NCBI GenBank assembly: GCA_020051025.1
Contig: JAGVJS010000282.1
Span: 1-10,226, forward strand
Source: Sphingobium sp.
GTDB lineage: Bacteria > Pseudomonadota > Alphaproteobacteria > Sphingomonadales > Sphingomonadaceae
Reading direction: 5' to 3'
DNA length: 10,226 nt
Both the position numbers and the translations under genes were made by a program. The notes under the pieces are model-generated. The model did no database searches and was not told the DNA's origin. It was given only the letters and a program-made list of their open reading frames with translations. Below, piece after piece: positions 6,857 to 10,226 of the stretch; position 1 is the first letter of the stretch; each line of letters opens with the position of its first letter.

Positions 6857-7878
6857 CCCTTCTGCCCCACCGGGCGCCAGGGCTGCGGCACGATCCCGGC
6901 CGCCTTGTCCCCCAACCACCAGCGTAAGGGGATGCGCCGTTCGGCGATTCCCGGCAGGCTCCACATATCCCATCCCGTCAGAGGCCGGAACGGATTGCGC
7001 CGACCATAGGCCCATAGTTCGATCCGCGTTGCGGGTTCGCTCGCCTGGGTGCGGGCATGGAAACCGAACGTATCGGCAATGACCAGCGTATTGGCCGGCA
7101 CCGCGAAACGGGTCGGCGCGGGCAGGCCCAGCGCATCCAGCTCCGATTCCTCGACGCGGAAAGAACCACGGGCAGACAGGCGGCACGTCCCGTCCCGCAC
7201 GGCCAGACTCCGTTCCCTCTCCCAGGCGATCCGCTGTTCAGTCAGCCGATGCGATCCGCGCACATAGGCGAAGGGGCCGCTCTCTATCGGCACATCTTCC
7301 AGAAACAGCCACGCCTTCATGTTCGGATAGAAAGTGTCCGAATGAAGCCGTGTCTGAGGATCTGGCAGCGCGTCATGGCGACGGGGAAGGATGGACTGGA
7401 TATAAAGAAGCGGCTCGATATCGAAGCTGGCAACATAACGCGCCAGGCCCTGCCACCGACGGCTTTGCTGAAAATGCGCAAAGGCGGGAATGGTCCGGCG
7501 CGCGGCATGATCCAGCGCGATGCGACGGGTGATAGCGTCCCCCTGGACCGTTTCGCGGGCTGCGCCGCGATGGTTCAATATCTGCTGTTGTAACGCAGCA
7601 AAAATGTCATCCGGCAGGAAATTGCGAATCTCGACGACGCCATCACGATCGAAACTGGCCCGATCATCGGCCTGAACAGCCCCGGCCAGCTGGTGACGCC
7701 GCCGCGCGGTCATCGCATGCGCCAAACGCAGGCGTGCGACATGCAGCCCCCAATGATTGAGACGGGGTGATCCGATCAGCGGATTGTCGATGAATGACTT
7801 TGCGCCAGTCAACAACTGCGCGCACCAAAGGGGGGCAAGAAGGGGAGCCACGGCGCGCATCTGGCGATTAAATGCCAT
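6841..7878 (-). CDS. Phytanoyl-CoA dioxygenase (PhyH)-family Fe(II)/2-oxoglutarate oxygenase
   Basis: The 345-residue product looks like a soluble oxygenase that would use Fe(II), O2 and 2-oxoglutarate to hydroxylate an unknown substrate. The facial triad is H179 and D181 in RLHSDTFYPNMKAW plus H274 in FGFHARTQ. R285 in RIELW sits 11 residues after the distal histidine, where PhyH proteins bind 2-oxoglutarate. The core also has FLEDVPIESGPFAYVRGSH, typical of PhyH. The core starts near residue 75 (FDRDGVVEIRNFL), and a basic N-terminal extension of about 70 residues precedes it. The ATG at 7878 has no clear Shine-Dalgarno, and the ATG at codon 7 is an alternative. A CGCAATTGCG palindrome lies just upstream. 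It is separated from the Qor-like gene by a strong hairpin, so it is probably transcribed alone. Confidence 0.85.
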   Translation of the reverse strand: MAFNRQMRAVAPLLAPLWCAQLLTGAKSFIDNPLIGSPRLNHWGLHVARLRLAHAMTARRRHQLAGAVQADDRASFDRDGVVEIRNFLPDDIFAALQQQILNHRGAARETVQGDAITRRIALDHAARRTIPAFAHFQQSRRWQGLARYVASFDIEPLLYIQSILPRRHDALPDPQTRLHSDTFYPNMKAWLFLEDVPIESGPFAYVRGSHRLTEQRIAWERERSLAVRDGTCRLSARGSFRVEESELDALGLPAPTRFAVPANTLVIADTFGFHARTQASEPATRIELWAYGRRNPFRPLTGWDMWSLPGIAERRIPLRWWLGDKAAGIVPQPWRPVGQKGPADE

Positions 7879-7883
7879 TTGTT

Positions 7884-7893
7884 CGCAATTGCG
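7884..7893. promoter_or_regulatory. CGCAATTGCG palindrome at the PhyH-like start
   Basis: This perfect 10-bp palindrome lies six bases upstream of the start codon. Nine of its bases (GCAATTGCG) recur at 9731-9739 in the promoter region of the DLH-like gene. It may be an operator, but a site this short can arise by chance. Confidence 0.25.
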
Positions 7894-7936
7894 TCGAGCC
7901 GAATATTGCCTAGCCGCCCGTTTTCAGCGGCTTATC

Positions 7937-7962
7937 GAAGAGAGCGGCGAACCGCTCTCTTC
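7937..7962 (-). terminator. Perfect 11-bp hairpin after the Qor-like gene
   Basis: GAAGAGAGCGG (7937-7947) and CCGCTCTCTTC (7952-7962) pair perfectly around a 4-base loop, which reads UUCG in the minus-strand transcript. It lies nine bases past the stop codon of the Qor-like gene. No T-run follows, so termination efficiency is uncertain, but the stem is clearly not random. Confidence 0.6.
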
Positions 7963-7970
7963 CTTGGTCA

Positions 7971-8939
7971 TCATGGAATGAGGATCGTCGCCCCGGTCGT
8001 CTGCCGCGCTTCCAAAGCGCGATGCGCATCGGCCGCGTCCGCCAGCGCAAAACGCTGACCAATGACGGCCTGCACCACCCCGCGCCGCATCCGGTCGAAC
8101 AGCCGGTCTGCCGTATGGGCCAGTTCCTGCGCGGTCGCGATATAATCGAACAGGGTCGGTCGGGTGACGTAGAGTGACCCGCCCCGGCTAAGGTCCAGCA
8201 GGCTGACCGGCGGCACGGCGCCCGATGCATTGCCGTAGCTAACCATCATGCCACGCCGCCTCAGGCTCCCCAGGGACGTCCCCCAACTATCCTTGCCAAC
8301 ACCGTCAAAGACCACGTCGACGCCGACGCCCCCGGTCAGCTCGCGCACCCGCGGGGCCAGGCCGTCAAAGGGGCCATGCAGGCTATGGTCGGCCATGACC
8401 GACGCCGCCTTCTCGACCGAACCGCAATGGGCGATGACGATCACGCCTTTGTCGCGCAGCCAGGGGACCAGCACCGACCCGACGCCGCCCGCCGCCGCAT
8501 GGACCAAAGCGACCTGCCCGGCCTTGAGTGGTACGATATCCTCGGCCAGATAGCAGGCCGTCATGCCCTTGAGCATCATCGCCGCCGCATCCTGTGTCGA
8601 CACGCCATCGGGAATGCGGACGAGGCGGTCGGCCGGGACGATGCGATGGGTGGCATAGGCGCCAAGGCCGCTGGCACAGCCCACCTTGTCCCCGACCGCC
8701 AGACCGGAGACGCCGGGACCGACGGCGGCGATCACCCCGGCGCCCTCCGCCCCCAACGGAGTGGGCAGGGGGGCCGGGTAAAGGCCGGTGCGATAATAGG
8801 TGTCGATGAAGTTCAGGCCGACCGCATCCTGCGCGATCAGCACTTCGCCTTCACCCGGTTCGCCGGGATCGAAATCCTCGCGTGCGATCACCTCCGGCCC
8901 GCCATGGCTGCGGGCCACCATCCGCCATGCGCCGCGCAT
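7971..8939 (-). CDS. Zinc-free quinone oxidoreductase (Qor-like, MDR family)
   Basis: The 322-residue product is a cytosolic NAD(P)H-dependent oxidoreductase, expected to reduce quinones or activated alkenes. The GroES-like half holds the Qor signature GLNFIDTYYRTGLYP (41-55) and PLGAEGAGVIAAVG. The nucleotide-binding Rossmann half has HAAAGGVGSVL (147-157) and ends in LEARQTTGATILIP, as in E. coli Qor. The zinc-binding cysteine cluster of alcohol dehydrogenases is absent. Between EKAA (176-179) and RVRELTGGVGVDVVFDGVG, the stretch that usually reads like ALGADHVINYREEDF is shorter and changed (SVMADHSLHGPFDGLAP). The start ATG overlaps the stop of the DLH-like gene (TGATG), implying an operon with translational coupling. 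Substrate is unknown. Codon 7 is an alternative start. Confidence 0.92.
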   Translation of the reverse strand: MRGAWRMVARSHGGPEVIAREDFDPGEPGEGEVLIAQDAVGLNFIDTYYRTGLYPAPLPTPLGAEGAGVIAAVGPGVSGLAVGDKVGCASGLGAYATHRIVPADRLVRIPDGVSTQDAAAMMLKGMTACYLAEDIVPLKAGQVALVHAAAGGVGSVLVPWLRDKGVIVIAHCGSVEKAASVMADHSLHGPFDGLAPRVRELTGGVGVDVVFDGVGKDSWGTSLGSLRRRGMMVSYGNASGAVPPVSLLDLSRGGSLYVTRPTLFDYIATAQELAHTADRLFDRMRRGVVQAVIGQRFALADAADAHRALEARQTTGATILIP

Positions 8940-9634
8940 CAGGCGAGCGCCTGCGCAAAGAAATCGGCGGTGCGTCCATCGGCCAGTTCCGCACCGGCCT
9001 CGTCACGGCGATTGCCCATCTCCGCCGCGAAGCCATGGTCCAGCCCATCATAGTCGAACAGCGTGACATGGCGATTGTCAGCCAGACCCTCATGCATCGC
9101 CTTTTGCGCGTCTGGCAGGACGAAATGGTCGGCGGTCGGCACATGCAGCAGCACCGGCTTGCCAATCGCATGCTGCTCATTCAGCAGACCGTCGATGCCG
9201 ACGCCATAATAGCCGACAAAGGCATCGCCGTCGGTGCGGCAGGCGGCCATGAAGGCCAGCCGCCCGCCCAGGCAATAGCCGACAAGGCCAACCTTCTCCG
9301 CCCCGGCCGCGCGCGCCGCCTTGATCGTCGCCTCCATATCCCGAATGCCCTGATCCTGATTGAACTTCTGCATCAGGCCGATCGCGGTCTGGAATTCTTC
9401 CGGCACATCGGCATCCAGTTCGACGCGCGGCTCCAGCCGACAGAACAGGTCGGGCGCATAAGCAACATAGCCCGCCTTGGCCCAGCTATCGCATTTGCGG
9501 CGAATACCTTCATTCACCCCAAAAATTTCCTGGATGACGATGATCGCCGCCTTCGCCGCGCCTTCGGGTTGCGCCACATAGGCGTCGAACGAACCGTCGC
9601 CGTCCAACGTGCTGATCGGGGTGAAATCGCCCAT
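8939..9634 (-). CDS. Dienelactone hydrolase family protein
   Basis: This 231-residue alpha/beta hydrolase is the usual DLH length, and the residue numbering tracks Pseudomonas dienelactone hydrolase closely. The catalytic triad is C121 in VGYCLGGRLA, D169 in PTADHF and H200 in GLDHGFA. The conserved E36 sits in IQEIFGVNEG. Characterised members open the lactone ring of dienelactones in chloroaromatic degradation, but many relatives act on other esters or lactones. I chose the ATG at 9634 because AAAAAGGAT lies seven bases upstream and the protein then begins as the family does. No signal peptide is seen. It is the first gene of an operon with the Qor-like gene and diverges from the DUF6489-like gene. 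No other aromatic-pathway gene is in the window, so a role in that pathway is not supported. Confidence 0.92.
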   Translation of the reverse strand: MGDFTPISTLDGDGSFDAYVAQPEGAAKAAIIVIQEIFGVNEGIRRKCDSWAKAGYVAYAPDLFCRLEPRVELDADVPEEFQTAIGLMQKFNQDQGIRDMEATIKAARAAGAEKVGLVGYCLGGRLAFMAACRTDGDAFVGYYGVGIDGLLNEQHAIGKPVLLHVPTADHFVLPDAQKAMHEGLADNRHVTLFDYDGLDHGFAAEMGNRRDEAGAELADGRTADFFAQALA

Positions 9635-9666
9635 GCCGATATCCTTTTTGCTGGAAAGATGGGGCG

Positions 9667-9695
9667 CATATTGGCCGTTCCGTTGCCGGGCGCAA
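9667..9695 (-). promoter_or_regulatory. Candidate promoter of the DLH-Qor operon
   Basis: On the minus strand, TTGCGC (9695-9690) and AATATG (9672-9667) are spaced by 17 bases. Transcription would begin about 25 bases before the start at 9634. Both hexamers deviate from consensus. The surrounding 155-base divergent region also holds a GCAATTGCG site (9731-9739) and an A/T-rich patch at 9709-9719. Confidence 0.3.
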
Positions 9696-9789
9696 CCGCC
9701 AGTCACGTTTAAAAATTTGCGTTGGTGCAGGCAATTGCGGCATGACGGCCCGACCGCGATCACAATGCCGAACAGGGAAGGGCAGGGAC

Positions 9790-10041
9790 ATGAAGGTAAC
9801 CGTCGATGTGGACTGCACCCCGGCAGAAGCCCGCGCCTTTCTGGGCTTGCCCGATGTGACGCCCATCCATGACAAATATATCAGGACCATGCTGGACGGG
9901 TTAGACGGCATCGGCAGTGCCGAGCAGATGGAAACGCTGTTCAAGAGCTTCTCGCCCATGGGTGACGCGGGCATGCGCCTGTTCCAGCAGATGATGAATA
10001 TGGGCCTGGCGGGTATGTCCGGAAGCAGCGACAAGAAATAA
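9790..10041 (+). CDS. Small DUF6489-like protein upstream of mnmE
   Basis: The 83-residue product begins [23 protein letters not shown], a signature I recall from the alphaproteobacterial DUF6489 family, whose function is unknown. The N-terminal third looks like a short beta strand followed by a helix. The C-terminal part is methionine-rich ([15 protein letters not shown]) and probably a helix that packs against another protein or itself. There is no signal peptide or transmembrane segment. The start at 9790 is preceded by purine-rich GGGAAGGGCAGGGA. The gene ends five bases before mnmE and should be co-transcribed with it, so a link to tRNA modification or to expression of mnmE is possible but unproven. 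Confidence 0.85.
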   Translation: MKVTVDVDCTPAEARAFLGLPDVTPIHDKYIRTMLDGLDGIGSAEQMETLFKSFSPMGDAGMRLFQQMMNMGLAGMSGSSDKK

Positions 10042-10046
10042 CATCT

Positions 10047-10226
10047 ATGTCTGCGCGCGGCGGCGACACCATTTTCGCCCTGTCGAGCGGTGCACCGCCG
10101 GCGGGGATTGCAATCATCCGGGTAAGCGGTCCGCAGGCTGGTACTGTTTTGCAGGCGCTGGCGGGCCGCCTGCCCGCGGCCCGCACCGCCAGCCTGGCCT
10201 TGCTGAAGGACCCGCGCGACAACGCC
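10047..10226 (+). CDS. mnmE: tRNA uridine-5-carboxymethylaminomethyl synthesis GTPase MnmE, N-terminal part
   Basis: Sixty codons are present before the window ends, so the gene is partial at its 3' end. The N-terminus [26 protein letters not shown] matches the start of MnmE (TrmE), the folate-binding domain that precedes the helical and GTPase domains. With MnmG it installs the cmnm5 group on wobble uridine 34 of certain tRNAs. The ATG at 10047 lies five bases after the stop of the DUF6489-like gene, and no strong Shine-Dalgarno is visible, so translation is probably coupled to the upstream gene. In many alphaproteobacteria mnmE lies near rho and is followed by mnmG, rsmG and parAB, which fits this position. 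Confidence 0.93.
   Translation, partial: MSARGGDTIFALSSGAPPAGIAIIRVSGPQAGTVLQALAGRLPAARTASLALLKDPRDNA

Noticed and set aside
7057..7593. Plus-strand frame opposite the PhyH-like gene.
   Set aside because: The minus-strand protein keeps the iron and 2-oxoglutarate residues; the opposite frame has odd composition and no motif.
8882..9712. Long plus-strand frame opposite the DLH-like gene.
   Set aside because: The minus strand encodes a full dienelactone hydrolase with its triad; the opposite frame shows no family features.

Overview
The window is chromosomal DNA of a GC-rich alphaproteobacterium, most likely a sphingomonad (Sphingobium/Sphingomonas type). The case rests on the strong G/C bias at third codon positions, a small DUF6489-like gene directly ahead of mnmE, small secreted proteins typical of the group, and an intergenic palindrome of the kind scattered through sphingomonad genomes. 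No phage, plasmid, insertion sequence, CRISPR array, tRNA or rRNA is visible. It is a mostly ordinary housekeeping region with an accessory metabolic insert.

Left part (1-3229): the tail of an unrecognised gene, then msrB (methionine-R-sulfoxide reductase), a REP-like palindrome, and a 704-residue class A penicillin-binding protein that makes and cross-links peptidoglycan. Convergent with it is a gene for a small secreted two-cysteine protein. Centre (3440-6822): a periplasmic protease-like protein with two retropepsin-type DTGS motifs in one chain is transcribed away from rho, the transcription termination factor. The two share a 264-base region carrying a candidate promoter for each and a pyrimidine-rich rho leader. 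The rho gene ends in a strong intrinsic terminator and is followed by a TerC/YjbE-type membrane protein.

Right part (6841-10226): three genes on the minus strand. A dienelactone-hydrolase-family gene and a zinc-free quinone oxidoreductase gene overlap in a TGATG junction and form an operon. A perfect 11-bp hairpin separates them from a PhyH-type Fe(II)/2-oxoglutarate oxygenase gene that ends convergently against the TerC gene. Diverging from the hydrolase is a small DUF6489-like gene followed five bases later by mnmE, which runs off the window. The four-gene block between rho and mnmE (TerC-like, PhyH-like, Qor-like, DLH-like) looks like accessory content set into a core region. Its substrates cannot be told from sequence.

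I find no clear evidence of a new multi-gene system. The most useful leads are the single-chain double-DTGS protease, the REP-like element, the rho leader, the small secreted cysteine protein, and the unknown substrate of the DLH-Qor operon.
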